Assembly: GCF_037975245.1 (NCBI RefSeq)
Contig: NC_092575.1
Location: forward strand, 20,411,841-20,475,840
Origin: Apostichopus japonicus
Lineage: Eukaryota; Echinodermata; Holothuroidea; Aspidochirotida; Stichopodidae
DNA length: 64,000 bases
Reading direction: 5' to 3'
A program made the translations under genes and the position numbers. Numbering within the stretch: position 1 is the stretch's first letter; each line of letters begins with the position of its first letter. The notes beneath the pieces were generated by a model, which made no database searches, was not told where the DNA came from, and saw only the letters and a list, made by a program, of their open reading frames with translations. Of the stretch, positions 1 to 12,734 are shown piece after piece.

Positions 1-119
1 ACATTGAGCTTGGAACAACTGATGGAGAATTTACAAGACAAACATTTTTACACTTTACTGCATAAAGTGACAGTTAAGAATAATTGTTAAATGGCCTCGG
101 TAGTAAAGCAGTGGTATCA

Positions 120-320
120 CCACAGCTGAGGACTACAGCTTTGGTACTATTTTAGTGTACATCTCTCATTTATTAATTAATATTCTGAGGGTTTCTATTT
201 TTACACTCTTCAGCTTGTTGTAAACACAGCTGAGGAATACAGCTTTGATACTCTTTTGTGTTCATCTCTCATTTATTAATTAATATTCTGAGGGTTTCTA
301 TTTTTCACCCTCGTCAGTTC
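120..320 (+). repeat. About 100-bp tandem duplication in a SART3 intron
   Basis: ACAGCTGAGGA, ACAGCTTTG, CATCTCTCATTTATTAATTA and ATATTCTGAGGGTTTCTATT appear in the same order twice, near 120-205 and 228-305. Sequence 1-119 shows nothing else. Confidence 0.93.
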
Positions 321-361
321 GTAGCTGATTGTTAATGATGGTCTTTTTTGGTTATACTCAC

Positions 362-3300
362 CCTCTCCTTTTCCCGCCTCTCCTCCACCCTCTTCATCTG
401 AGATTCCACTCTTCTCCTGGAGGTCTGTAAAGTATCTAGAGTGCCCTCTAGCCTCTCAAACATGAGCAGAGTTTCACATACTTGCTCCGGCCAGTCACTA
501 ACGGCGTTTACAGCTCTGTTGAGTATCTTGCGGCAGTGTTTGGTATCTCCGTAGACCCTGAGAACATTTCAAAGTGAAATATCTGCGTTTATACCTGGCA
601 TCAACTAATAACTGTTCTTTCAAAAACATGGCCTCAGGAGACTGATAGTAGACAGGGGGTGGGGGAAGGAGGAAGGGGGGCAGGAAGTGTCCAAGTGAGG
701 GTGTGCCAAAGTAAACATTTTATTACCCAAAGGTTATATTATTAGGTGATTGTGTCCCTTTTCAAGAAGGCTGAAATTTTGTGGATCAGTTTACTATTGC
801 ACAAGTTAACCACCTTATTTCTTCCTCTGACACACATCAAAATTGGCTCAAAAAATGACCATGCTCACCTCTGTTTAATCATGAATTGGCTTCATTTAAT
901 AAAATATTCATTATTTCAATAGTTGCATCTGGCTGAATGGATGATGTCATCAGGTCAATTCAGCTGAAAATGTCTTTGTTTTAACAGAGTTTTGTCTTTG
1001 TTTTAACAAGGGCAAGATATTATCTAGATGGGGCTTTCAATTAGCATTGTGGAATATTTTTCTCTTCACAATAAATTTCACATTGTTTGTGACCAGAAAA
1101 GCATTTTTAAGATATGATGATTACATGGCCTCTGAGTCCAGATTTTTGTTCTCTGTTTCACTGATATCATGTTGTTAAGTAACATTGTATTTCATTAACT
1201 AGAACATGGGTGATATTGTGGCTCAAAAGGGTTTTGCAAAGTGAACTGAACCATCTATCATGGTTCATTGTTCACCCTACCATGAACGAAAACTGTTTCG
1301 TTCGCTGTGTGTGTCACAGATAATAACCCAATTTTTTGGGACACTGTTGCTTACCTCTGTCAAATTGGAAATTGTGGAAGCCTGTTGTCTGTGACTTCCA
1401 TACCATTTTCACTTTGAAGAGGAACATTTTCAAAGTTTTTGGGATGAGGTTTGGTTTGAACTGAAATTACCTCAACCTCATTTCCTATTTTCTGATTACT
1501 TGAATAAGACCTAAATATCCTAATGACCAGGCGGAAAACCTCATGTGACTGGCAGACTGCGTAATTTGTTCAAAAATGACACGAACTAGAAACCAAAAAA
1601 TACAATGCAACTTAAAAAGAGTTCAGAATCCTTTCAAACAATCTAAATAACGAGAAAAGATGTGGCAATAAAGTTTACCTCTCCAGATTGTAATAAGCCA
1701 TCCACATGTGTGCATGAGAACTGTTTCCTGCTGACAATATCTCATTCCAAAGCTCTCTACACTTTTCCATGTTCTGAAAGTATTTTGCCTGCAAAACAAA
1801 CAAAAAGTAAAAGAGGAATAACAATATGGAAAATACTAAATTCACAAGAGTTCACAAGGGAAGTGACCTTTTCTGCAAACAAGAGATACCTACAAATCAA
1901 ACTTTGACATCACAAAGCGATGTGGAACTGAATGTCAAACAAGATGATGTAACAGTTAGGTGGTCTTAGGTTTAAGGTGGCATACTCCTATTACAGTCTA
2001 TATCCATCTGCTTAATTGTTCTCCTTCAGGAAAAGTGCCAAAAAGCAGCAGGAGAACATCTTTTTTGACCTGTTATCAATCATGATCTAGTTTTTTGTGG
2101 CTTGCATGTTGAAGAGCATGAATGGAAGTACATGTGGTGACATAATTGGGTCAATTCAGGCAATTTTAGACCCCTTTAGGCCTCCCAGGAGCAGCGTAGG
2201 AAAATTGTTTACTACTGAATGAAGAGGTTTGTTTACAAGTGACGAAAAATTCTGGCTCGGATAGCAAAAAATCTACATTGTTACGATACGGAAAATTGAT
2301 GGTGCCATGAAAGGCCAACTTGTCAGCTATCCGGTTATGGGTAGCGTTTAGCTAGTGAAGACTTCTATCTAGACTTTAACAGAGACCACATTACTTTTGT
2401 GTGTGTAAGTCAATGGGGCTTTTAATGGGCGTATGCTACCTTAAAACCTCACCAGCAATCAGATTCTCGTGATCTATTTCAAAAAAATTGCTACACTGCA
2501 AAGATGCTGTGCAGAGTCTTCCTTTGGCATCTTTGGTTGCAACTGGGATTTGATTCCCTTCTTTCGATGGTTACTATTAAAACAACTTTGTTCAAAGAAG
2601 CTGTTCTACATTGATGATGAAATGAGTTACTTTTTAACCAAAGTTCATTATTTGACAGAGTGATGAGAGTTATGCTCTCATGGGCAGATGGGAACATTTA
2701 TCAGTGGTCCTGGAGCAGGAATGGGAGGGACTCTGACACCCCTGCCTCCTAGCTGTCTGAACACTCCATGTTCTATCCTCGATAAACCACATGGATAGGG
2801 TTCTGAATGAGCTGATGATCATGCAATACTAAACTGAGCTATACCAATAAGATTTATAGAACAAACAATTGAAGGATGAACAAACATGTGTGCACTACCC
2901 AACACTCACCTCAAGCACAGCTTGATACTGCTGGAGACGGAATGTTGGATCTGCTGAACTCCCAAAGTCTGTAAATTAAAATTAACATTCAGAACGGATG
3001 TAAATCTATCCATCATGAGCATCGTTTACAAAAGACATTTCCCAATTGCAGAGCAATGAAATAAAATAAAAAAATTCTTCTTGTAAATCAGGAACTTTGG
3101 TTTATCTCAGAAACATGTTCAAAATTTGTCTATTCTACAATTCATTTTCATTGTGTGTTGATACATCTCTGGTAAGATTTTCACATTCTGACCTGCTTTG
3201 ACATCAATTCGTGTTTGACAACCAAGGGCGGCGGAACCGGGGGGGCACAGGGGGGACGTGCCCCCCCCACTTTTCCTCAGGGTTAAAAATGTGCCCTTTT

Positions 3301-6300
3301 TCTACATAAAAATTGAGGTGTCTCAAGTTAGCAAGAGGCCAGGGAACCGTAATGAACACTCAGGAAGGGCCGTTTCTGGCCATCTGAGGGGTTTGTAAAA
3401 CCAAAAATTTTCTTGTACGCTCCGCGCCAACCGATGGTGGCGCTCCGCTCAGATAGTCGTGCATACAACTTGGATATTGCAGAGCTAGTATGCATATTTT
3501 CTATGAAAGGGGTGGGGGGGGGGGGCGTTGATGGAGTGATGTGTATACGCAAAAAAGATAATACAATAAGAGTTATAAAGGGTACTAAATATAAGGCTAC
3601 ATCAGTCCAATCGAATTTCTGCAAAGTGCCCTTTGATGTCGGTGCCCCCCCAGATTAAAAGTGCTTCTGCCGCCCTTGTTGACAACCCACTCCCCCATCC
3701 CCCCCCCCCCCCCGGAAACATAAGCAACAGGGACCTAGCACTCATGATGGGAAGCAACATATAACACCTGTCAAAATTAACTAAAATCTTCTCCCCATTG
3801 CTGAAATCCTGAAACAGCTAATATCTAATACAAGGGTCTAAAAACTATGGGACACCACCCAGACATGCATAGCAAAAAATTTCTGTGGCCAGTGAGATAT
3901 TTCCATATGCTGAAAATGTTATTTAAGGTTTTCAGAGCTTGGGGACAGAGGTCAATTCAGTTATTATTTTCACAAGAATGCCTTAGTCCAAGCTATCTTT
4001 CATGAGTACTCTGAGCATCAAGTCTGAGGGGTCAGGGTCTGGTGGGGTCATGGCTCAGCACTCACAGAAGATCCTGTGTCGTGGGCCTAAAAGTTTGTGG
4101 ACCACCTAGTGAATACTCACATTGGCCGAGGTATTCTGCTGCCTTTTCGATTGTGGCCTTCAGTTCTTCTTTTGCATCACTGAAATCTGTGAAAAGATTT
4201 AATGTGTGGGATTTATTTTATATAATAAAGAAGGTACACTATAAGGTTGAACATAACAGAAACAATTTGTTTAGTTTACATAAACAGACTCTGACTGCAA
4301 AATACCAAACAGATTGTGGGATAAAATGGGAATCCAATCAGATATCTCCGAAGTACACAACCTATGCTCTATATCAAATGACCTATCTAACCACTAATTG
4401 GCAGCAAGTCTTATCAATTGACTGCTGGGTGTGCTTGTTCAAAGTTACAGGACCTACCATACAACACACTTTTTTCTAAAAGTTGAATTTGTATGAAACA
4501 GATCATTTGTATTGTCTATTGTCTATAACAGACAGGACAAGGTGCAATTTGTCTAACAGCCACTCTTGGGTTATTTATATTAACTTGTTATCCTTTTTGA
4601 TTGAGGGGGGTGGTATGTTTCTTTAATTATGTACTGTACAGAAAATAAAAAAAATAAACCAAAGGTCATCGTCAGTATAAAGAAGCACTTGCTTTACCTT
4701 GCACTTGAAAGATTGTGTAGCACAAGACTAAACGAAACTACTTCAATGTCCATCACACTGACCTGACCTGACCTTAACCTAACCTGACCTAATCTAATTA
4801 TTTATATGTATAATTCTCAAAGCCAAACTCAACACCAACAAAATTTGTACAGTTACATTAAAACTGATCACTTTAAGACTAACAATTTATTTTGATGTTT
4901 ATATACAAAGACGACCTCAGTGAAGTAGAATAAAATAAACATGACAAATGATATCTGATAACATCCTCGGGTGCTCTGTTGTTTGTATGACACCAAAAGC
5001 AATGCCCCAAAAAGCCAAAAAGCCCCAGGCCCTCTACCAGACATCAGGACCCCAGGGCAGTAGCCCTCCTGACTCCCCCCCCTCTCTCTCCAGAACTGGA
5101 CACTAGAACATTAAAAACCTTAAAAATTGTACATGAAAAGAGGATCTGACATCCAGAAATTGACTTTCAAGGAGCATTTCAGATGCCTAATAAAACTAAT
5201 GGCTGAGTACATTGAAAATATTTATAACCAGCACTAAAGTGTTACTATGTTGTTGGGACATCTCGAGTCATGAAATAAAATGACTTAACAACAGATGGCT
5301 TACGTAAGGTTTTAATTAATAACCAACCTGTTTCTGAGGCAGTGTCCTTTAACTGGTCCAATCTTCTTCTCATATAGTCAATATAAGACTCCCACAATCC
5401 TAGAAAATCAGACGATTCTGTGAATCCACCTAAGAGGGACTTCTCAAAGGTTTCTGTAACACGAATGGAACGATTACGGTGAGTTCTTATATGCAAACTG
5501 GACCTATGGGTCACCATGGCACCAGTGTATATACTAGATCAGTGGTATGACACATGTAATCAGGGTGCAAGGTTTCACTTACTGATGAAGAAATGTGCAG
5601 CAAGTTTTCATGTCTCTATAAACAGTGAACCATACTTTTTACCATTTTTACAAATTTCAAGCAAACTTTACTACCATACATATCATTTTGCACCATCTTT
5701 ATGTCAGTTTATCTGATCAATTCATATCTACATGTTCATAGCCTAACATTAGATCTGCAACACTTTCATACCAGATGTACCTAAGCCTAGCCTTATTTGC
5801 AGCGACCAAACTATTACTGGAAACAGTTACTGCCATCAAGTGACCATGCAAATTACCACAGACCTGCTACCTCTCCCGGTTTTACCTGGACTTGTTTGTT
5901 AGATAGATAGAGCAAAATTGCATAAATACTGACGGATATTTTTGTTGATGGTAATTTGGCCACCTTACAACCACAGACTTGAACGCAGAAATGAAAGATT
6001 GTCAATAGCAGCAGTCACGTTCAACCATTTTGATCTTACAAAGCACACTGCAATTTCACTGAATCAGAGTTTGGTCACTTCAGGCTGCAATACCTTGTTC
6101 TCCTTTCACCAGATATAATTCGGTAACCTGACCCTAGTTTTACACTTAATATGGATGCAACCGAACATATTAACATGAAGTTATGAGATTCTCCAAATGA
6201 GTACCTTTGATTGTTTCATGAGGACGTTGATGATGTTCCAGAGCTTGCATGTATCCCTTCCAGAGTGTCGGTGACCAGGGACAATTTCTAACAGATCTGT

Positions 6301-9300
6301 TGTAGACGCTCAGGTGCATATCAGCTACGGTGGAATGGGAATCCTATGGGATAAAAAAATGAAATCATCATAAATTAAGAATCTCATGAAGGAATGGATT
6401 TGGCTGAATATGGAATTCAATAAACTTATGATACTTCAGTAGTAGTAGTAAATCACCCCCTTGACTTAAGAGCTAAGGCAACTTGGGATTGAATTAAGTC
6501 CCTTGAATATATGATGTTGTCTTGAGGATCTTACAAGGTACTGTGTGTAGTCTAGCCACAAGTCCGTTGCTAGGCAATGCTCTGCCACGGCCCTCTCAAA
6601 GCAGCATCTGACAGTTGCAGGTTCTCCATCTTTGATGATGAATGTCAAGTAGGACTGCCACTCGGCTAAATTAGAGCCATGGGTGTTAACCTACAAGAAA
6701 AAGGGAGAAAATTACTAAAAGACATACAACAGATAAAAAATGACAAAACTTGTCTGCAAATATTAAAACCAGGTGTGAAATACAAAGAAAATTCAAGTAC
6801 TGGTAAATTTCTTTTATTATTATTTTTTTTGACATTTTTTGAAACGAAACTTGAAATGTTTTTATTCAATGAATTGCATGATGGAAAACTACAACATGGA
6901 CAAATCATTAGCATCTTTTTGATGGATACTAGAGCATTACAAATGTTCATTACTATATCCATTATTATCACTACATCATAGACATATTCAATGCAAAATG
7001 CTGGTTTTTATATTGCGATGTTTACCAATTAGTAATGATAAGGTTTGAAACAAAAGCGTCACTCCACCTGGTTCAAAATCACTTTCACAAAAGTGTCACA
7101 TTTGAGTCTGGTTCATGACAATAACAAAGTGGAACATGACCCTTTAAGTAAAAGGCTGTTTTCTGGATAAAGAAGTTAAGAGGTAGATAACCAGAGAGAT
7201 TAAAGAAAAAGGTCTGTTTCTTTGTCACTAATGGCAAGTTTTTCTTATCCATATCTGTTCCCTTACCAGAGCAGATTCATAGGGTTTGTACTTTTTCACT
7301 TTAGCCAGAGCGATCTTGTAGTTAATCATAACGTCTTCCCCGGCGACTTCACATAGCCATTCTTGATATTCCTTTAAAGTTTCTTCCATGTCTGCAAAAA
7401 AACAAAGAGTAGTAAAAACACAACTATAGAGTTAAAGAAGAAACCCATTTTGAATTGTGTTGTAACTTTGCCTCGTTTTCCTAGTTTAGTTTCAGTTTTT
7501 AAAGACAACAATGGAAGAAGCATCAATTTCAGGGAGAGGAGGAGAGAAGAAGAAAACAGATTTACAGGCAGCTTCCCTTTACAGAAAAGAAAGCAAAGGA
7601 AGAAATTTTGGAGGGTCACTAAAACTTCAGCAGAAAAGGGGACATTGCTGATATTTGTAGAGAAAGTGAAAATATGTTGAAAAGTAGGTAAGAGAAAAAT
7701 AGAGGAAAGAGCAAATCTAAAACGAAGGAAAGGAAACTTGAAAGATGGGGGTAAAAAAAACGAAAGAAATCTTAAGAAAGAAGAAAAAAGAAAAATAGCG
7801 GGAAAGAAAATGCAAACTATAATATTTACGTTAAAAATTGGTCTCCTATTACATGTTTCTCAGAAAGTGGAGATTTTCAGTTTTCAATTTACTATTGTCA
7901 AGGCTGTTCCATAGTTCTGCAGCAGCAAGCCATACACCTTTGCCATTGGTCTTTTTGTGCTTACAACCATTAACTTACAAGTAACCAACTATTAAAGTAT
8001 TAACTGTGTTTCATCCAACTTACAAATGCTTTGTTTCCCCACAAATTTAGTGTATTACTTTCCCTATGTAACCATTGAAGGGTACACTTAATTAAATCAT
8101 TCCAAGTGCAAAGGGATTAGGATAAATTTTACAGATTACATTTGCAGGTAACTTATCTCTCGATCAACAAAACCAAGATAGGTGTCACTATATTTGATAC
8201 CAAAAAATTGTAGCTTTCATATATCAAGTTACATATTTTAGACACACCTTACACAAGAACGAAAATATACCGGTAATGGAAGGCTTCAACGAAGGAAATC
8301 TTAATTGTATACCAAGGGTTAGAACTGCGACAGACTTCCATTGTGCTTGCAAATATGAAATTGTTCCATAACCTTGCAAATATGGGGTATGTAAGCCACT
8401 AAAGCTTTAGGCATAAGCACCCTACCAGACTACCTTGCACACACCCCCCTACCTTCCCCCATTGTATCATCTATGAATAGTGAAATTTGATTCTGTCTGG
8501 CCTTTTTACTCCAACCAACGTTTCTCTCTTACCTTGCAAAGGAACACGAAGTTGTCTTTTGAAGATCTTGTTGATCCTCTCCACCTGTGCGTCAACTTCG
8601 TCTGTCTTTTCTTTGGTTACCACAGAGCCAGGTGGAGGCTGAAATTGAGTCGAAAACAATCTTAAAATTCTACAGAAATTTATTCCTAACTATTCACCAT
8701 GTACCGATTACCTGAACGTTACAGATTTTGGATGTTTCGTAGCAAGCCAAACATGTGTACCAAATACACAAACCAGAGTACAGCAGAATTATTAATTGCA
8801 ATCAAATAATTCTTGCAAGACGAAAAAAAAAAAATACAAAGTCTGTCAAACACTTATTTTTTGCTTAAATTCTGTGCACATCTTTTAGAGAACTTTCTTG
8901 GGTTTGCTTTATTTTATGGATTGTGTGAGATTATTTTAGATGCAGCAAAGAGAGGCCTTCTTCTGCTCAAGTAACATGACCTTCCTGGATTCTGTTTAGC
9001 CCTAGTTTAATAAACACGCATTGGTACTTAAAGGAGATATCAACAGGATCCCAATTTACTCCATCAGTTTTTTCTTTAGCAAAACAATTCACAATAGGAC
9101 CAAAAGTGAGTTTTCTCTGCTGAATAGTTTGTGCTGGTACATTTCCCTCTACATTAAGTCTAGCGACCATTACACATAAATTTGTGTATCATGCATGAAT
9201 ACATTAGGTAGGACTTACCACACAATTTTTGTAATTCTAATAACCATGTTTTGTTTTGTTTTGTTTATTTTTTGTTTGTTTTTTTTCTTCTTCTATCTTC

Positions 9301-12294
9301 TTTCTTCTGTCTTAGTTTTGCGACACATCTTCCAGTTTAGTTTTACTCTTTTACATATATTTTGTTTTGAGAGATTTTTATGCATCCTCTTGAAGAAACC
9401 TTGTAGTAGGCAGGCACATATATAAATGAATGTATACAAATTGTATACATTAGTAGGCAATACCCATAATAGTTCTTGTCATATAAAGCACATTACATTA
9501 TAGGGACTTGCAAAGATTGTACCTGAATTGTCGTTAGGAAAGCATTTTCACACTCTCTGTACAGCTCCCAAATAGCATTCCCTTTTCTCCAGTGGAGGCC
9601 TACAGCAGAGATGGCACGTTCATTGACATCTCTTATCTTCTCTACTCCTCCTGGTAAATTCATCCCACCGACTGAAAACTGGGCATATTCTAGCCACAGT
9701 TGGTCAGCTAATTTGGAAAAGAATTTGAATAAAAGAATGTTTATGGATTTGGTTGTCATTTCACCCAATTTTTTCGACCCTTATTTAGAAGTAAGATAAT
9801 TTATAATTTATCACACCAAAGATACCCTACTACATGTTGTCACCAAATGGAAATTAATAAGGTTGTTACTGACTCAATTCAATTCAATTCTCAAAAGTAT
9901 GTCACCGAGAAGTTTCTGTCAAATGCATAAAACTGAGATTTGGAAATACCTAATAATTTTGGCTGCTTCTTCCTTATTTTCAAAATTAATTAATGATTCA
10001 TACAAAGAATTACATGTTTATGGAATTCTATTAAATATTACTGAAAGTTACAGAAGTTACAGAACTTACAAAAGTTTACTCAAACAGCCTCTTTTAACAG
10101 TTTACATGGATTATTTACAAGTCCCAACATTTTCCCACACAAGGCTGATTTGTAATTATTCTTGATTGTCCAACACGACCATATCTTGTTGGAAAATCAA
10201 ATCTGTCCCATAAGTTTGCATAATCTCAAAGAAAAAAAAAATCTTTGATTTTCTAAAAATGGTGACATCCATCAGAACTAATAACATATTAACATTGACA
10301 TTTAGTTATATATTACACATGAACAATCAAAAGGAGTTTGAATCTACTTTTTAATGAAGGAGTAAACCAAGAGGAATAGTGATAAATTATTGTTATAGAT
10401 GGAGGTCACATTAAAACCTTCTTCATGCCCTACTGTAGATTCCACTGATTACAATGCAATCTGTATATATAGCAATAAGATATATTGCTTGGAAGCTTAC
10501 ATAAATAATCTTGAACAGCTCTGTCAAAGAGCTTTTCAATCTTCTCTCTGGATTTGCCATCCTCTGTAAACTTCCGTTCATCCTCTATCCAGTCCAACCA
10601 TAGTCCTGGAAAAGATCACACACAACTTTTAGTAATTGATCAGATAAAAAATTAACTTGACAAACATATTTAGTCATTTTATTCATATAACCATCTTATG
10701 AGGAAAAGAATTTTATTGCATGAGAACACTGTAAATACAAAGTATATTTTATTTACTATATTTATGTCTACAGTATGTTCATCATTCTGTGGACTTAACT
10801 GTTAACACAGAGGTCATTCATCACATTTTAAGCCAATATGGCAACTCTATGATGTAGGCAGGACTTAAAGCGTGTGAAGACTCGCGCAAAAAGAAATGTC
10901 TAATGCCGGTAATTTGACCTTTTTTTCGAATGAGGTGTAACAGAAGTGTTAGACACCACCATCGATCCCAGAAAACAACACACAGCTCGCTACCGTCGGT
11001 AATTAGACACTTGTGTACATTCAGTACATACCGCTGCGGTCATTACCCACAGCACAGTGTACAAACGATACAGCGATGGACATCTCAGGTCCAGCTAAAG
11101 ATTACAAGGTATCACGTTTCATTACTGTGCGATGCGACACGATGGTAATAGAATCTTAGAAACTACAATTAGCTTCATCTCCAAATTGTAATACAATTTG
11201 ATTTCAATGTTTATATACTCACTATCAGTCAGTGGGAATATTGCACTCATGTCTTCTCTTGCCTTACAAAGTTTGTCAAACTCTCCCTCTTTTCTCAATA
11301 CAGTTATAAGTTGAATGTGTAGGTCATACTGGTATGGATTGGCAGCAACCTGCAAAAACAAATATATTAATAAGTGTACAGTTATACATGAAAGAATATC
11401 TTGGTTTAAGCACTAGTTAACAGCTGAATAGTTTTCAAATTCGTACTCAGTCACTTGTCAAAAGTTCATTGAAAGGCATGTAAAATTGCTACATCAAATA
11501 TGCCAGAAAGGTTCACAAATGGTCACCAATATAAAATTATAAAACTAGCATTATTTGACATTTTTGAGGCTTTTACAGAAATATATTTCTTCAATTTTAT
11601 CCATTTGATGTACAAACAGTTATCCTCTGAGACACCTCCATGAAATTTCCATCAAATCTTGACTGGGTCATGTTTTGGTAAGCCTACCGGCTAAAGCCAA
11701 AAAAAAGGTAGTTGAGCACGTTTGCCCTGCAGAATGAGGAATAAGTATTTGCACAATCAAATTCATCCAGCTGGGTTGAAATCAAGAGATGCATCATGTT
11801 ATCACCATAGGACTCAGAGATGGATCATTGGGTACAGTAAATACTGACGGATACACTCTATTCGCCCCCCTCTAATGTGCAAATACTACAAAGCCACAAT
11901 GGAAAAAGTGCATGTGATGTGTATTGCAAAGCTGTATAGCAGTTTCGTTAGACAGAATGACATCTTCTACTATGAACAAAGTTTACTGGCTAACGAAAAA
12001 TGGTTAATACATTTGTTATTCCACGGCAGCCATGGAATACTGTACTGTAAGCACGAATTTTGATAGAGCACTACCACCTTCGCATAACAGGTACTAACAG
12101 CATATTTATACATCCATGTGGACACATCGTATCACATTCACATTAGTTTCTAAAACATAACGATGAATTGTTCTGAAATGTCTTGCCTTCTGTGTTAAGT
12201 CTTGAATGACTTCATCGTTTGCATCATCGCCACTGCTGTCGTCATCCTCAGCTTCCATAGTACTTTCCTCATGTTCAAGTGTCGTTGTTTCCAT
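362..12294 (-). CDS. SART3: SART3, U4/U6 snRNP recycling factor (N-terminal HAT-repeat half, 3' end off window)
   Basis: SART3 is a nuclear protein that binds U6 and U4/U6 snRNAs and helps reassemble the spliceosomal di-snRNP. It uses N-terminal HAT (half-a-TPR) repeats and C-terminal RRMs. Thirteen coding exons are visible in transcript order: 12187-12294, 11223-11349, 10501-10605, 9523-9707, 8533-8638, 7267-7391, 6535-6690, 6205-6343, 5328-5453, 4121-4186, 2910-2968, 1679-1788 and 362-557. Together they give 536 codons in one frame. HAT signatures seen include LWLDWIEDE, LWLEYAQFSVGG, LWLDYTQYL, RNCPW, LWESYIDYMRRR, MWMAYYNLER and the GDTKHCRKIL stretch, all collinear with vertebrate SART3. 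The start ATG at 12294 is preceded by an in-frame TAA at 12307-12309. An acidic N-terminus follows it (EAEDDDSSGDD). The first intron has a GC donor. The last exon ends in a charged coiled region (RRVEERREKER). The RRM exons must lie left of base 1. Confidence 0.93.
3223..3678. mobile_element. hAT-like MITE in a SART3 intron, 456 bp
   Basis: Terminal inverted repeats CAAGGGCGGC (3223-3232) and GCCGCCCTTG (3669-3678) extend to 13 of 14 matching bases. They are flanked by the perfect 8-bp direct repeat TTGACAAC (3215-3222 and 3679-3686), the hallmark of hAT insertions. A GGGGGGGCAC / GTGCCCCCCC inner inverted pair follows. There is no transposase. It lies between SART3 exons 10 and 11 of this model. 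Confidence 0.88.
4755..4800. repeat. Degenerate CCTAA/CCTGA interstitial tract
   Basis: TGACCTGACCTGACC, then TTAACCTAACC, then TGACCTAATCTAA. The tract is a short 5-6-base quasi-repeat resembling, but not matching, the TTAGGG telomere complement. It sits in a SART3 intron. Confidence 0.5.
12185..12186 (-). promoter_or_regulatory. Non-canonical GC splice donor, SART3 intron 1
   Basis: Exon 1 reads to the lysine codon AAG, followed by GCAAGA. The next exon begins after a standard TTTTTGCAG at 11350. This junction gives an in-frame join (LTQK then VAANPYQYD) that fits SART3. No GT donor nearby preserves the frame and the similarity. The upstream AAG matches the strong exon-side consensus usual at GC-AG introns. 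Confidence 0.7.
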
Positions 12295-12734
12295 TATTAA
12301 AGAAATTTAACCTTCTGGCTCCTTTTCAATTTCAGTCTTCGTCTGGGCGCTTACATTTTCGAGGGCGCTGCAGATGTAAACAAAACCAACTAAAAAAACT
12401 TGATAGTCTGGTAAGGATCGGCTGCTACTGCCAGCGGAAGACGGTGATGCAATACTGTGAAATTTCGTTATTTTAAACCCAGCGCTCATTCTCGAATGAT
12501 ATGGCTTTGACAGTCTTACACCATTTTGGTTCTAAATTTCTTTCTTTATTTAAATGTGCTATGCAATAAATGTCAATCTGTGTGGATCACCCCATCAGTA
12601 TAAATAATAGCAAAATCTAACTTACGCTAGGCCTAGGCATAAATTAACGTACATAGGCTACTTACATTTTCTCCTGTCCCAACTAAGCCTACCCTAGTTG
12701 CAGATCCATTACTTGGTAACGGGGCTGATCCGAA
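12295..12734. promoter_or_regulatory. Divergent promoter between SART3 and the Tpt1-like/LRR gene
   Basis: Only 440 bp separate the two start codons, which point away from each other. The interval must hold both 5' UTRs and both core promoters. No TATA box in a convincing place was seen. A TAGGCCTA palindrome lies at 12628-12635. A 60-codon antisense reading frame at 12307-12489 has no recognisable similarity and is not called. Confidence 0.6.

Noticed and set aside
3413-3658. Overlapping frames on both strands in the SART3 intron at 3.3-3.7 kb
   Set aside because: They lie inside the hAT-like MITE and have no transposase similarity.
4755-4800. Interstitial telomere
   Set aside because: The CCTGA/CCTAA words are too irregular and short to be a telomeric array; listed only as a degenerate tract.
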